NCBI GenBank assembly: GCA_040954595.2 | Contig: CM082587.2 | Coordinates: 12,276,001-12,340,000, forward strand | DNA from: Balanoglossus misakiensis | Taxonomy: Eukaryota; Hemichordata | Length of the DNA stretch: 64,000 nucleotides | Direction of reading: 5' to 3' | Shown: positions 1-10,395 of the stretch, one piece after another | Numbering within the stretch: position 1 is the stretch's first letter | Layout of the letters: each line of letters starts with the position of its first letter | Made by a program: the position numbers and the translations under genes | Notes under the pieces: generated by a model | Told to the model about the DNA's origin: nothing | What the model saw: the letters and a program-made list of their open reading frames with translations, nothing else | Databases searched by the model: none

Positions 1-148
1 AGGATAGGCACGAACTTGTGAGGAAGTGTACGAAGCTGGATGTTTTCATCACTCAAATATACAAGAGTTGCCTCTTGAAGACTAGTGTCTGTAGAGATAA
101 TTGTGCATATGAGGTAATCTCTCCTAAGGTGGTGCACACATCTGAGTA
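1..148. repeat. D1 duplicon, left flank of the TTAA element
   Basis: Non-coding. Nearly identical to 35349-35496. The two copies diverge only at the TTAA where the element starting at 153 is inserted, so this piece defines the left side of the target site. No gene is seen in it. Confidence 0.85.
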
Positions 149-152
149 TTAA

Positions 153-788
153 AGTGAACCGACACCTTCCTTGTAGAGAGATTCTAATAAAATCTTTGTG
201 AAAAACATGAGTGATTTGCGTCGTTTTTATTCACTTTCACTTATCGCGCAGCAGCGTAGCGTCGATCTCGATATGCAGTGTGACGTCACCAACTACGCAC
301 CAGTAGCAGACGCCACCGTGCGCACGCTAACGTACACAGACAGTTGACATGGCTGGCTGCCTCGCAAGTGGGAGCAAAAACAGAGTTGGCAAAAACACGG
401 CGAAAGGTTTTATAAGAGTTCCCGACCCTTCGGTGGACAGTCAAAATGCAAATCGACCTGAAAAATGGGTGTCAAACATTGGCATATTATTTCGGTGCTT
501 ATTGCTGAGACAGATGATACTTTTGCTTCGGAAATGTTCGTGTTCAACTAGGCCCTATATCGTGAAGCATATTGCAAAAAAAAAAAAAAAAACTACACAG
601 CAAAAATTGTCGAAACAGCCGGGGCTCCTGATTTCCTTTGATCACCATATGACGAAACCGAATTTTTGGCACTGTAAATCAAAACTCTGATCGGAAGAAA
701 GTAGTGTGGCGGAAATAGGCCTACTAGTAAACACTGTTTTTGTCGCGTACCCAAGCTGTGAATGCATCGCAAAACCATTTCCAAAGAC
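153..788 (+). repeat. Left terminal inverted repeat (636 bp)
   Basis: It pairs with 1334-1969, including an A-run at about 576-591 that mirrors the T-run near 1530-1546. Homology stops at CCATTTCCAAAGAC on both arms, giving equal arm lengths. Open frames of 113 and 65 aa in the arms are mirrored in both and show no domain, so I do not call them genes. Confidence 0.9.
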
Positions 789-1010
789 AAAAACGACCAC
801 CTCTACCATCTGGAAGCACCACAGATGTACTCGAAACATGACAATCGGAGTTTTTGCCTCCCTTTGATCAACAAAGCCGCATCTTTTCACAGCTGTTGAT
901 CAACGTAAAGGATGGTAGACACGTGTGGTAGACATTTTCGCGAGAGTGACAATAGGCTTACTTTCTATTCTTTTGGGAAATCACGAGGGTCCCTATTATG
1001 ACATGGGTGA

Positions 1011-1328
1011 CTAAATGTCAAAAATTATCGCATGGCTTCGTGATATGTCATTCAAGTCTTTATCTAACTGCCTTGTCAAGACATCTATTTCATGGCAGCA
1101 CCGGCATTCCTTGACAGTAGAAATAACTTCGCATTTACCGCAGCGCAGCTACACCATGAGCATGAGCGTGATGAAAGACGAAGCCGATCACTCTTCTCGA
1201 TCGTCTTTGCTGTCTACACTTGCCTCTGTACTATTGGAATCAGTTTCACTTGAGTCGCCTACCATCTCATCGCTGCTGTATTCGGGTTCGTACAAAAATC
1301 CGACGATATCTTCGTTTGAAAACTCCAT
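1011..1328 (-). pseudogene. Broken P2X7-ballast-like (cysteine-rich) small ORF inside TTAA element
   Basis: An ATG at 1328, just inside the right inverted repeat, opens a 46-residue acidic, serine-rich stretch (contains GFLYEPEYSSDEM) that stops at 1190. Further along, around 1156-1080, lies the motif WCSC / CGKCEV...KECRCCHEID, ending at a stop at 1011-1013. Joined, this follows the CxCGxC...CxCC pattern of the zinc-binding ballast domain known from the P2X7 C-terminus and from many invertebrate proteins. A 5-base tandem duplication (GCTGC) separates WCSC from CGKC, and further stops or frame changes break the rest. Whether an intact version serves the transposon is unknown. The family call rests on the cysteine pattern and the acidic YEPE leader only. 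Confidence 0.55.
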
Positions 1329-1333
1329 ATCGC

Positions 1334-1969
1334 GTCTTTGGAAATGGTTTTGCGATGCATTCACAGCTTGGGTACGCGACAAAAACAGTGTTCACTAGTA
1401 GGCCTATTTCCGCCACACTACTTTCTTCCGATCAGAGTTTTGATTTACAGTGCCAAAAATTCGGTTTCGTCATATGGTGATCAAAGGAAATCAGGAGCCC
1501 CGGCTGTTTCGACAATTTTTGCTGTGTAGTTTTTTTTTTTTTTTTTGCAATATGCTTCACGATATAGGGCCTAGTTGAACACGAACATTTCCGAAGCAAA
1601 AGTATCATCTGTCTCAGCAATAAGCACCGAAATAATATGCCAATGTTTGACACCCATTTTTCAGGTCGATTTGCATTTTGACTGTCCACCGAAGGGTCGG
1701 GAACTCTTATAAAACCTTTCACCGTGTTTTTGCCAACTCTGTTTTTGCTCCCACTTGCGAGGGAGCCAGCCATGTCAACTGTCTGTGTACGTTAGCGTGC
1801 GCACGGTGGCGTCTGCTACTGGTGCGTAGTTGGTGACGTCACACTGCATATCGAGATCGACGCTACGCTGCTGTGCGATAAGTGAAAGTGAATAAAAACG
1901 ACGCAAATCACTCATGTTTTTCACAAAGATTTTATTAGAATCTCTCTACAAGGAAGGTGTCGGTTCACT
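1334..1969 (-). repeat. Right terminal inverted repeat (636 bp)
   Basis: Reverse complement of 153-788 with very few differences, for example C versus T near 1722 and G versus C near 1762. Such high arm identity points to a recent insertion or arm-to-arm conversion. Confidence 0.9.
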
Positions 1970-1973
1970 TTAA

Positions 1974-2244
1974 GTAAAAGAGACGTCCTTAATTATCCTT
2001 ACTATTTGGCTTGAAAAATCAATCTTACTAGGTGTTCTGATTAGAGAGGTGTCCATAAAGACAGGTTTTACTGTATTACCCAAAATAGAGACATTGTCCC
2101 TTCATCATATACTTAATGCGTGTTCTGGGTATGGTTCCAGTATAATGCTTGTGTCAAAGGATTTTGTTGTGGTGCAGGAATCATCTTTGGTTGAGGTGTA
2201 GCCATCTGCATTTCATGTTTTTTAAACTATTTTTGTTCTGATAG
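1974..2244. other. D1 non-coding sequence with two empty TTAA sites
   Basis: This sequence matches 35501-35640, 36631-36764 and onward in D2. It contains TTAA at 2113-2116 and 2248-2251 (the second just inside the next exon), the unoccupied equivalents of the D2 insertions at 35645-36630 and 36769-37360. It ends in a splice acceptor (TCTGATAG). No gene seen. Confidence 0.8.
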
Positions 2245-2367
2245 TCATTAACCCATGTGATCAGAATCCGTGTCAAAATGGAGGCTATTGTTCCCAAACA
2301 CCAAATTCTTATACTGACTACACCTGTTACTGCCAGTAGTGTTGGACTGGGGCCATCTGTGCCGTAG
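2245..2367 (+). pseudogene. EGF-like module exon with in-frame TAG
   Basis: A 123-bp phase 1-1 exon between TCTGATAG and GTGTGT. It reads INPCDQNPCQNGGYC..., then YTCYCQ, a TAG stop, CWTGAICAV. The stop replaces the residue just before the extra cysteine of the C5-C6 loop. The extra cysteine of the C3-C4 loop is also absent (NSYTDY). The same TAG is in the D2 copy, so it predates that duplication. Without the stop it would be a normal extracellular EGF-like module. Confidence 0.7.
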
Positions 2368-2760
2368 GTGTGTCGAATTACTGTTTTATGACACAGCGTG
2401 GTATATAAACCCTCATTTTTGGTATTCTCAATGTGATAGATTGACCCATACACCAATAAATGGGGTGGAAGCATTACTAAGTTTCATCCTTTCAAAATTT
2501 GCTGATGTAGGGTCAAAATTGAGTGTGAGGTGCACGTTAAAAAGGAAAGCCTTCTGTATCATGTTGACGGCACATTTTTTAATTTTTCAAGATTCTTACA
2601 GAAAAATCCTAGCAATAGCATCATTATGTTATTTTAAATGTACAGGTTTGAAACAAGGAATGAAGACATTGCTCACATATTTAAACGAAATGAACATCAC
2701 AAGTACATGTACAAGTTTTTGACAAGCAGGTAATTGATACTTTCATTTTTGTTTTGGCAG
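2368..2760 (+). other. Intron of the EGF array
   Basis: AT-rich sequence matching 37481-37874 in D2, ending in a T-rich tract and GGCAG acceptor. A 127-aa open frame across it crosses the splice sites, has no domain and is not called. Confidence 0.65.
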
Positions 2761-2880
2761 CCATTGATCAGTTATACTCTATGCCTTGTCAAAATGGTGG
2801 CACATGCGTTGCGCGAGACGGCTGTTTCCTGTTTGACTGTATGTGTACCGAATGCTTCACTGGTGCCACATGTACAATGC
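2761..2880 (+). CDS. EGF-like module exon, first cysteine missing
   Basis: A 120-bp phase 1-1 exon (TTTTGGCAG acceptor, GTAAGT donor). It reads AIDQLYSMPCQNGGTC, then CFLFDCMCTECFTGATCTM. The first canonical cysteine is leucine (IDQL for the usual NQC). The other five canonical cysteines and both extra ones (GC..., TEC) remain, so seven cysteines leave one unpaired. The frame is open. It is probably one module of a secreted or membrane-bound EGF-repeat protein. Confidence 0.7.
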
Positions 2881-3175
2881 GTAAGTACAAACCAATATTA
2901 TTTTATTCAATGCAAAACACTTGTTATGTATTATATAATATAAGTACGGTACACATATTAAAGCCCTGGTAACTCAAACTTTGGGCTAGCTTAATGTTAT
3001 CACTATTTTTGTTTTCGGTTGCAACTGTGGTTTCTTGTCACACTCTAAAGGATTTCACAGCATTTGGTTTTTCAAAACAGCCCTTTGGTTGTTGTCATGT
3101 ATACATGTACATGACTGTGGAGTGTAGTTTGTAGATTCTGTAATTTTGACAATATCTTGACTGCACATCCCACAG
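2881..3175 (+). other. Intron; D1/D2 homology ends here
   Basis: Matches 37997-38280 in D2 up to CTTGACTGCAC, after which the copies are unrelated. That places the right boundary of the D duplication near 3165/38281. It ends in the acceptor CCCACAG. No gene seen. Confidence 0.65.
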
Positions 3176-3298
3176 CTGTCAACCAGTGTCAACCCATCCA
3201 GTGTCAGAATGGTGGAAACTGTGTGCTGACGCCCAATTGGTGTACTGAATTCACATGCTCCTGTACAAGCTGTTACTCCGGCGATTTATGTCAGACAT
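3176..3298 (+). CDS. EGF-like module exon, all eight cysteines
   Basis: A 123-bp phase 1-1 exon (CCCACAG acceptor, GTGAGT donor). It reads VNQCQPIQCQNGGNC, then WCTEFTCSCTSCYSGDLCQT. All six canonical EGF cysteines plus one extra in the C3-C4 loop and one in the C5-C6 loop are present, the eight-cysteine pattern shared across this locus. The X duplication starts inside this exon (3203), and its partner at 19843-19940 is truncated. Confidence 0.8.
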
Positions 3299-3682
3299 GT
3301 GAGTGATTTTAAATTTCAGATGAAGAGGAACATAATAACATAACACATAATCGGCTTGCAGTTGGTTTCTTCCAACCTGTATCAAACAGTGAATAACGAC
3401 ACAATTTTGGGGAAATTTATTAAGAATGTGTGTGCCATAAAAGGGGATTGTGTATTTGACCAAACAACAACCTGCACCGTATGGTACACTAAGACACTAT
3501 TACACCTGTGTCAAAATTTCATTACGTTTCTTTTGTTGAACATGGAAGAAATTTGTCACAGTGATGTTCTGTTGACCAACTGAGATTTTTACCACTCAAC
3601 CCTGACTGCACAAATCTGTTTAAAGTATATGTAGTAAATATTAACTGTACACAATTTATATCACTTTCTCTTCTGTGCACAG
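3299..3682 (+). other. Intron of the EGF array
   Basis: AT-rich, ending in CTTCTGTGCACAG. Open frames of 70-75 aa on both strands are preserved in X2 only because the DNA is nearly identical. No domain seen. Confidence 0.65.
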
Positions 3683-3799
3683 ATTTGAATCCGTGTCAGC
3701 CCAACCCTTGTCTAAACAGTGGATTCTGCCAGCAAGTGTCCTGCACCGAGTTCAGATGCCAGAGTTCGCGCTGTTTCATCGGAACCACGTGCGCTGAAC
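3683..3799 (+). CDS. EGF-like module exon, fifth canonical cysteine missing
   Basis: A 117-bp phase 1-1 exon (GTGCACAG acceptor, GTAAGC donor). It reads LNPCQPNPCLNSGFCQQVSC, then TEFRCQSSRCFIGTTCAE. The usual C-x-C of C4-C5 is CQS, so C5 is serine while both extra cysteines stay. The frame is open and identical in X2. Confidence 0.72.
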
Positions 3800-4247
3800 G
3801 TAAGCAAACCAGTGTCAGATTTGCCGCACAAAGTAGAAATCGCTGGGCTTTGTCATTGATATTGTCTCAATAAAGTTGCCTGTGATTGTGCAGCTAACCA
3901 AGAGACTTATATGCACTACCGTAGCCATGATGTATACTTTCATTGACTCAAATGCTCATCAGAGTAGATGTTGCTATTTTTCCAACCGTAAATTGAAACA
4001 TCAGAAAGTTATGACATCAACTACCCCCACCCCCACCCCACCCCACCCCCAACTAGTAAATATTATAAGATGCTGTAATTATGATAAAGATGGTAGCACC
4101 AAGCTTGGATCAAGTGGTCTTCATTATCCTTCACACATGAACATGATCACACGGATGTGCAATCTTCTGACAGTCTGCTACAGATTTCACTTCCCACTCA
4201 AGTGTGTAAGACCCTAATGTGATACTTTTCATTTCTCTCACCCTTAG
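3800..4247 (+). other. Intron with a CCCCA microsatellite
   Basis: Non-coding. It holds a degenerate C4-5A run at about 4022-4052 and ends in the CCCTTAG acceptor. A 113-aa open frame spans the microsatellite and is not considered a gene. Confidence 0.65.
4022..4052. repeat. (CCCCA)n-like microsatellite
   Basis: A short run of C4-5A units, present with equal length in X2 at about 20664-20694. Confidence 0.85.
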
Positions 4248-4370
4248 CGATCAACCAGTGTCTTCTAAACCCATGTCTGAATAACGGAGTGTATCAGCCA
4301 CTTCAAGGCTCCTGCTCAATCTACACCTGCAACTGTCCAACCTGCTACACTGGGCAAACATGTGTTACAT
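4248..4370 (+). CDS. EGF-like module exon, third cysteine replaced by tyrosine
   Basis: A 123-bp phase 1-1 exon (CCCTTAG acceptor, GTAAGT donor). It reads INQCLLNPCLNNGVYQPL, then GSCSIYTCNCPTCYTGQTC. Canonical C3 is tyrosine (TAT for TGT), which should leave the 1-3 disulfide unformed. The same change is in X2. Confidence 0.75.
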
Positions 4371-6309
4371 GTAAGTCGCAAGTTTTTAGGTCCCATTGGT
4401 ATGTACCATGGGACCTTATGGGATTGGTTACGTCTGTATGTATGGATGGATGGATGGATGGATGTATGTCTGTATGTCCGTCCACATCGAAAACTTGAAA
4501 ACCGCACCGCGTATGACCTCGATATTTGGCGTGTAGATGCAGGCAGGGCTGTAGATGGGAGTTTGTTCAAATGAAGATGTCATTGCCAAAAATATGCAAA
4601 TTAGCTGGGAAAATGTGAAATTGGTCAAAACTTAAAAACTGGACAACCACTGGTCATATTGATTTGAAAATTGGTATGCATGTACCTTATATCAACCTCA
4701 TACAATCCTGTATGTTTTGAGCTAATATTATCGATTTCCTATTTTTTTTGCATTTTTTTGTATTTTTCCATGTTATTGGTAAAAAGTCTTTGAAATTTAG
4801 TATGAAGCCTCCTAATGTTGTCTAAGTAACCATAGTTTTGTTCAAATTGTTGCAAAATTTGCATATCTATAATTTTGAGCAATATTTGCCATTTTTGGTC
4901 AAAAAATGTTTCTCTTTAAAACCTCATGCCAGATTGCTTTCCAATTTGGTAGGCATGTTCGTAGGGGTAACCTAAATAATATGTTGTAAAAAAAAAGATA
5001 TTTGCATAAATGTGTTATCGGGGAAACTTTTGCAATTTTTGTCAAAAATTGTTTTCTCTGAAACCGCTTGTCCTATTGCATTGAACTTAGGCAGCATGTT
5101 CCTTGTAGTGATTGAAGTAAGATATTGTACAATTTTGGTGATATTTGCATATTTGTGTTTTTGCCACTTTTGAACAAATATTTTCTGTGAAACTGCTTGT
5201 TGGATTGCTTTGAAATTAGTTTTTTCTCTGATTGCTTTGAAATTTAGGATATAATTTCATAACACATACCTGTATATGTGCAACTTTTATTCAGTTCTGA
5301 GATCAGAAAGATTAAATATTTAGCGAGTTTTTTTGGTAAGTTTCTTAGTTTTTGGTTAGCAAATCTTCTCCTAAACAAATTGTCCAGTTGTTTTTAAAGT
5401 TACTATTTACAAGGAGTTGTTACCTCGAACAAAGACATGTTTACATAACTTAAATAGGCCAGCTGTTACAGAGACCACCAGCTATCAAATTTTAATTACC
5501 AGTGGCAGGTCAGTGTGTGTCTGTTCCAGGGCTGACTGAAAGAAGTTGCTTCGCATATGTGTTTGTACAGACAATTTTTGGTCATTTTTTTTCTAGCACC
5601 ACTTGTAAGACTGCCATGACACATGACAGTTTATTGGGCATGTTCCTTGTTAATGTTTTTACATTCCATATTTCTATATGGTCAGATCATATCTGCTTGC
5701 AAATGTCACCTGTAATTTTTATTCTGGTGTGTCACTGTTTCCGCATAATCCTCAAATGTCATCAGATCTCCGAATGTGATGAAAACAGTGTGTTTTGAGT
5801 GTTTTTTAAATGACCTTTTGGGTTAAAAGTGGCAAAAATGGCAATTTTGTCTTGAAAGGGGTCAATAAGACTGACTTTTTTGGAATCAGCACCATTTTTT
5901 ACATTGAATGGACTAGTCTGCTCAAACTTTCCTTACCAACAATTCTGTTTAATCTTCTGTAACATGTATACTAGTATACATGTAGCTGCCTGATAGTTTG
6001 CCCTGCGTGTGTAATTGCTGAGTGACATAATGCATTCTGTGATTGGTGCAGTCACGTAACCACCAATAAGATCGCTTGTTATAAGGAGAACTGCACGACC
6101 TTTAACCGCATTAGCATACCTGATTTTTAGGGCTCGATATTACCTCTGAGGACGCAATATTTAAGTTGAAGTTTTTTTTCTTTTATCATATTAGAGCAAG
6201 AAGACTTGTTTTTATGTAAAAGAAATAAACCTTAATATACAGAGTGCATTTTAAAACGATAGGCAGGTCCGGCCCATAGCCTAATTCTTCATTTTTCTGT
6301 CATGCGTAG
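4371..6309 (+). other. Long intron; AT-rich non-coding, GGAT microsatellite, palindrome
   Basis: It contains a (GGAT)n run at about 4441-4467 just after the exon, then diverged internally similar AT-rich sequence (recurring phrases such as GAAACTGCTTGT and CTTTGAAATT at about 5040-5240) that looks like an old interspersed repeat. A perfect 22-bp palindrome lies at 5962-5983. X2 lacks about 96 bp corresponding to 4565-4660. No gene seen. Confidence 0.6.
4441..4467. repeat. (GGAT)n microsatellite
   Basis: About six GGAT units, repeated at 21083-21109 in X2. Confidence 0.85.
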
Positions 6310-6425
6310 GAATTGATCAGTGCTAACAACCCATGTCAAAATGGCAGCACTTGCCAACCCTAACCTCGTGTGGGGCATTGACGTGCACCTGCCAAGGATG
6401 CTATACTGGGAGCGCTGTGAAAATT
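6310..6425 (+). pseudogene. EGF-like module exon, frameshifted with a stop
   Basis: The acceptor ATGCGTAG is followed by IDQC and a TAA. In the next frame NNPCQNGSTCQP can be read, and in a third frame TSCGALTCTCQGCYTGS and RCEN. At least two frame changes and one stop are needed, so this exon is broken although its borders (AG, GTCAGT) remain. Its last 13 bases start the 1,238-bp tandem unit. The same lesions are in X2 (22863-22978). Confidence 0.6.
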
Positions 6426-6818
6426 GTCAGTCAGTTTCTTTTGTCAAATTAATCAATATGTGTGGGACTGCTATACATGTATATAAAACAGAATACTGCG
6501 ATGGAAAATTCTATAACTTAATGTTTCACTGGATATATGACTTAAAGTTAGCAGGATGCAGTGAATTCAACAGAAAGTGTAATTTCCTCTTGTGTGAGCT
6601 CTGTGCGACTGTGCCAATGAAAATCTCACCACAAACAAAAATGACAGGTATACACTGTATATTAGCAGCTTTGTCTCTGTAATAGCCATAGTGTTTTGAA
6701 GTTGAAAACTTGCAAAGTGTGCAGTTTTATTCACACTACAAAGGAAACATTGTTGAAACGGATTATCTGTGTACATTGTCAAACTGTACACTTGTCGCGA
6801 GATTTATTCTCAATTATA

Positions 6819-7583
6819 TTATATCATGCTACCGTCCGCAATTCTGATTGGACGAGAGCTAAATCCAGCGATGCTAAAATACTCAATAATGCACTGCTGA
6901 CAGTGGTAAAACGGGCTTTCTGTTTGCCACATGGGTTTGTTCTTTAGGTTGTTGTATGTGTTTACACTCATCATGTTTATTGTAGAACCAGGGTCGATCA
7001 GTGAGGCAACTGCTGTTTGTTCTATCTGCACTGTAACTTGAGGCCTCCTGCCATTTGATTGTTGTACAGTGAAGCAGTATTCATCTCCCGAGCTGTCTTC
7101 CACTTTATGCACAGCTTTGACAGTTTCATCCTTGTCTACCCTATTTGCCTTGCCTTTTGATCGGTAGCATTTGGCAAAATAGTTAGGTTTGCCACACTTC
7201 CTGCATGACTTGCCTTTAGCTGGACATACTGAGTCATGTGGATAGGTGCCACCACAATAATAACAAGTGGACGGTCCTTTCGCTGGCTGCTGATGAGCTC
7301 TCTTTTGTTTATTTGGTTTCGGGCGTTGGTGGCGCTGTTTTCTGACCGCATTCACAGATGCCGTATCTGCACCATAATTTTGGGTTTTCTCCTCAATCCC
7401 ACTAGCCTGAACCTCTGATACCTCAAATGAACAGGCTGTACTCAGTAGATTCTCTAGTGTCGTCTCCTCCCGAAGAGCACGACGTCTGAGACGGGCTGAT
7501 GTGAATCCTCGTATGATTTGTGATTTGACCTCTTGATCCTTATTGGTGAAGTCACATATGTTTCTGCTAGGCGTTGCAAACAA
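6819..7583 (-). pseudogene. Ty3/gypsy-type gag C-terminus and protease remnant, unit 1
   Basis: A 254-codon frame. It holds a capsid tail (IIRGFTSARLRRRALREE), a basic stretch, two zinc-knuckle-like motifs (CYYCGGTYPHDSVC and the degenerate CRKCGKPNYFAKC, with Tyr where His is expected), then a retropepsin-like region with LIDPGSTINMMS. The catalytic D-S/T-G is DPG, so the protease would be inactive. The amino-terminal gag and all of reverse transcriptase and integrase are absent. It is a 5' fragment of a retrotransposon in antisense relative to the EGF gene. Confidence 0.75.
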
Positions 7584-8056
7584 GTGTGATAGGCATCAAT
7601 CGATTCGCCGTTGTTTTGTATGGTGTCTCTGAAGATAAATCGTTCGTATTCGCTGTGAAAATTGTCAGTCGGTTTCTTTTGTCAAATTAATCAATATGTG
7701 TGGGACTGCTATACATGTATATAAAACAGAATACTGCGATGGAAAATTCTATAACTTAATGTTTCACTGGATATATGACTTAAAGTTAGCAGGATGCAGT
7801 GAATTCAACAGAAAGTGTAATTTCCTCTTGTGTGAGCTCTGTGCGACTGTGCCAATGAAAATCTCACCACAAACAAAAATGACAGGTATACACTGTATAT
7901 TAGCAGCTTTGTCTCTGTAATAGCCATAGTGTTTTGAAGTTGAAAACTTGCAAAGTGTGCAGTTTTATTCACACTACAAAGGAAACATTGTTGAAACGGA
8001 TTATCTGTGTACATTGTCAAACTGTACACTTGTCGCGAGATTTATTCTCAATTATA

Positions 8057-8821
8057 TTATATCATGCTACCGTCCGCAATTCTGATTGGACGAGAGCTAA
8101 ATCCAGCGATGCTAAAATACTCAATAATGCACTGCTGACAGTGGTAAAACGGGCTTTCTGTTTGCCACATGGGTTTGTTCTTTAGGTTGTTGTATGTGTT
8201 TACACTCATCATGTTTATTGTAGAACCAGGGTCGATCAGTGAGGCAACTGCTGTTTGTTCTATCTGCACTGTTACTTGAGGCCTCCTGCCATTTGATTGT
8301 TGTACAGTGAAGCAGTATTCATCTCCCGAGCTGTCTTCCACTTTATGCACAGCTTTGACAGTTTCATCCTTGTCTACCCTATTTGCCTTGCCTTTTGATC
8401 GGTAGCATTTGGCAAAATAGTTAGGTTTGCCACACTTCCTGCATGACTTGCCTTTAGCTGGACATACTGAGTCATGTGGATAGGTGCCACCACAATAATA
8501 ACAAGTGGACGGTCCTTTCGCTGGCTGCTGATGAGCTCTCTTTTGTTTATTTGGTTTCGGGCGTTGGTGGCGCTGTTTTCTGACCGCATTCACAGATGCC
8601 GTATCTGCACCATAATTTTGGGTTTTCTCCTCAATCCCACTAGCCTGAACCTCTGATACCTCAAATGAACAGGCTGTACTCAGTAGATTCTCTAGTGTCG
8701 TCTCCTCCCGAAGAGCACGACGTCTGAGACGGGCTGATGTGAATCCTCGTATGATTTGTGATTTGACCTCTTGATCCTTATTGGTGAAGTCACATATGTT
8801 TCTGCTAGGCGTTGCAAACAA
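8057..8821 (-). pseudogene. gag-protease remnant, unit 2
   Basis: Same 254-codon frame as unit 1 with the same DPG active-site change and knuckle substitution. It is cut off upstream by the tandem join at 8888/8889, so it lacks a gag start. Confidence 0.75.
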
Positions 8822-9294
8822 GTGTGATAGGCATCAATCGATTCGCCGTTGTTTTGTATGGTGTCTCTGAAGATAAATCGTTCGTATTCGCTGTGAAAAT
8901 TGTCAGTCGGTTTCTTTTGTCAAATTAATCAATATGTGTGGGACTGCTATACATGTATATAAAACAGAATACTGCGATGGAAAATTCTATAACTTAATGT
9001 TTCACTGGATATATGACTTAAAGTTAGCAGGATGCAGTGAATTCAACAGAAAGTGTAATTTCCTCTTGTGTGAGCTCTGTGCGACTGTGCCAATGAAAAT
9101 CTCACCACAAACAAAAATGACAGGTATACACTGTATATTAGCAGCTTTGTCTCTGTAATAGCCATAGTGTTTTGAAGTTGAAAACTTGCAAAGTGTGCAG
9201 TTTTATTCACACTACAAAGGAAACATTGTTGAAACGGATTATCTGTGTACATTGTCAAACTGTACACTTGTCGCGAGATTTATTCTCAATTATA

Positions 9295-10395
9295 TTATAT
9301 CATGCTACCGTCCGCAATTCTGATTGGACGAGAGCTAAATCCAGCGATGCTAAAATACTCAATAATGCACTGCTGACAGTGGTAAAACGGGCTTTCTGTT
9401 TGCCACATGGGTTTGTTCTTTAGGTTGTTGTATGTGTTTACACTCATCATGTTTATTGTAGAACCAGGGTCGATCAGTGAGGCAACTGCTGTTTGTTCTA
9501 TCTGCACTGTTACTTGAGGCCTCCTGCCATTTGATTGTTGTACAGTGAAGCAGTATTCATCTCCCGAGCTGTCTTCCACTTTATGCACAGCTTTGACAGT
9601 TTCATCCTTGTCTACCCTATTTGCCTTGCCTTTTGATCGGTAGCATTTGGCAAAATAGTTAGGTTTGCCACACTTCCTGCATGACTTGCCTTTAGCTGGA
9701 CATACTGAGTCATGTGGATAGGTGCCACCACAATAATAACAAGTGGACGGTCCTTTCGCTGGCTGCTGATGAGCTCTCTTTTGTTTATTTGGTTTCGGGC
9801 GTTGGTGGCGCTGTTTTCTGACCGCATTCACAGATGCCGTATCTGCACCATAATTTTGGGTTTTCTCCTCAATCCCACTAGCCTGAACCTCTGATACCTC
9901 AAATGAACAGGCTGTACTCAGTAGATTCTCTAGTGTCGTCTCCTCCCGAAGAGCACGACGTCTGAGACGGGCTGATGTGAATCCTCGTATGATTTGTGAT
10001 TTGACCTCTTGATCCTTATTGGTGAAGTCACATATGTTTCTGCTAGGCGTTGCAAACAAGTGTGATAGGCATCAATCGATTCGCCGTTGTTTTGTATGGT
10101 GTCTCTGAAGATAAATCGTTCGTATTCAATGTTCCGTTTGGGTGAGAAGTATGACGAAAGCTTTAATTTGGCTGTTTCACAGCTAGTTCCTGTATCTGGT
10201 AGAGTATCAAAGAAGTCGGAAACTTCCTCACCTGCCCAGTGCAATAGCAGTGCACGTTGTCGCTTGTCATCTGTAATGTTGAATGCGACAAATGCGTTTT
10301 CTACTCTAGCCATGTACTTTTTCCATCTCGTACTGGTGGTTGTCGGGTCTGAATGAACAGGAAAACTCAGCATTGACGGCTAGCTGATTCTCCAT
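9295..10395 (-). pseudogene. gag-protease remnant, unit 3, with gag start
   Basis: The only X1 unit that continues to the gag 5' end. An ATG at 10395 (MENQLAVNA) changes frame within about 30 bases at a T-run. The frame then reads FPVHSDPTTTSTRWKKYMAR through RALLLHWAGEEVSDFFDTLPDTG, a typical Ty3/gypsy capsid stretch, until a second frame change near 10,040. It then joins the 254-codon frame with zinc knuckles and the DPG protease. Two frameshifts and the active-site change make it non-functional. Confidence 0.75.

Larger units (their letters stand above)
149..1973. mobile_element. TTAA-flanked DNA transposon with 636-bp inverted repeats
   Basis: The element proper is 153-1969, bounded by TTAA at 149-152 and 1970-1973. 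It starts AGTGAACCGACACC and ends with the reverse complement. The sister locus has a single TTAA at 35497-35500 between the same flanks, which is an empty site. TTAA duplication is typical of the piggyBac and Kolobok superfamilies; no DDE transposase is visible here, so the element looks non-autonomous. The interior (789-1333) holds a broken minus-strand gene with a ballast-like cysteine motif. Because D2 lacks it, insertion followed the D1/D2 duplication or was lost precisely from D2. Confidence 0.88.
6413..10126. repeat. Three tandem 1,238-bp units (6413-7650, 7651-8888, 8889-10126)
   Basis: Each unit runs from the tail of the EGF exon (CGCTGTGAAAATTG) to GATAAATCGTTCGTATTC inside gag, and the next unit begins immediately. 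The join GTATTC/GCTGTG shares at most one base, so it looks like non-homologous tandem duplication followed by unequal exchange. X2 has one unit only (22966-24203). Units 2 and 3 are closer to each other than to unit 1 (GTCAGTCGG versus GTCAGTCAG at the start). Confidence 0.93.

Noticed and set aside
349-690. 113-aa frame in the left transposon arm, mirrored at 1432-1773
   Set aside because: It lies in the inverted repeats and crosses a homopolymer; no domain.
2339-2722. 127-aa frame between two EGF exons
   Set aside because: It begins inside an exon in the wrong frame and runs through the intron; no cysteine pattern.
5499-5615. Possible decayed EGF exon (GQCVSVPGLTERSC...STTC)
   Set aside because: The cysteine order is only vaguely EGF-like, most canonical cysteines are missing and splice sites are unconvincing.
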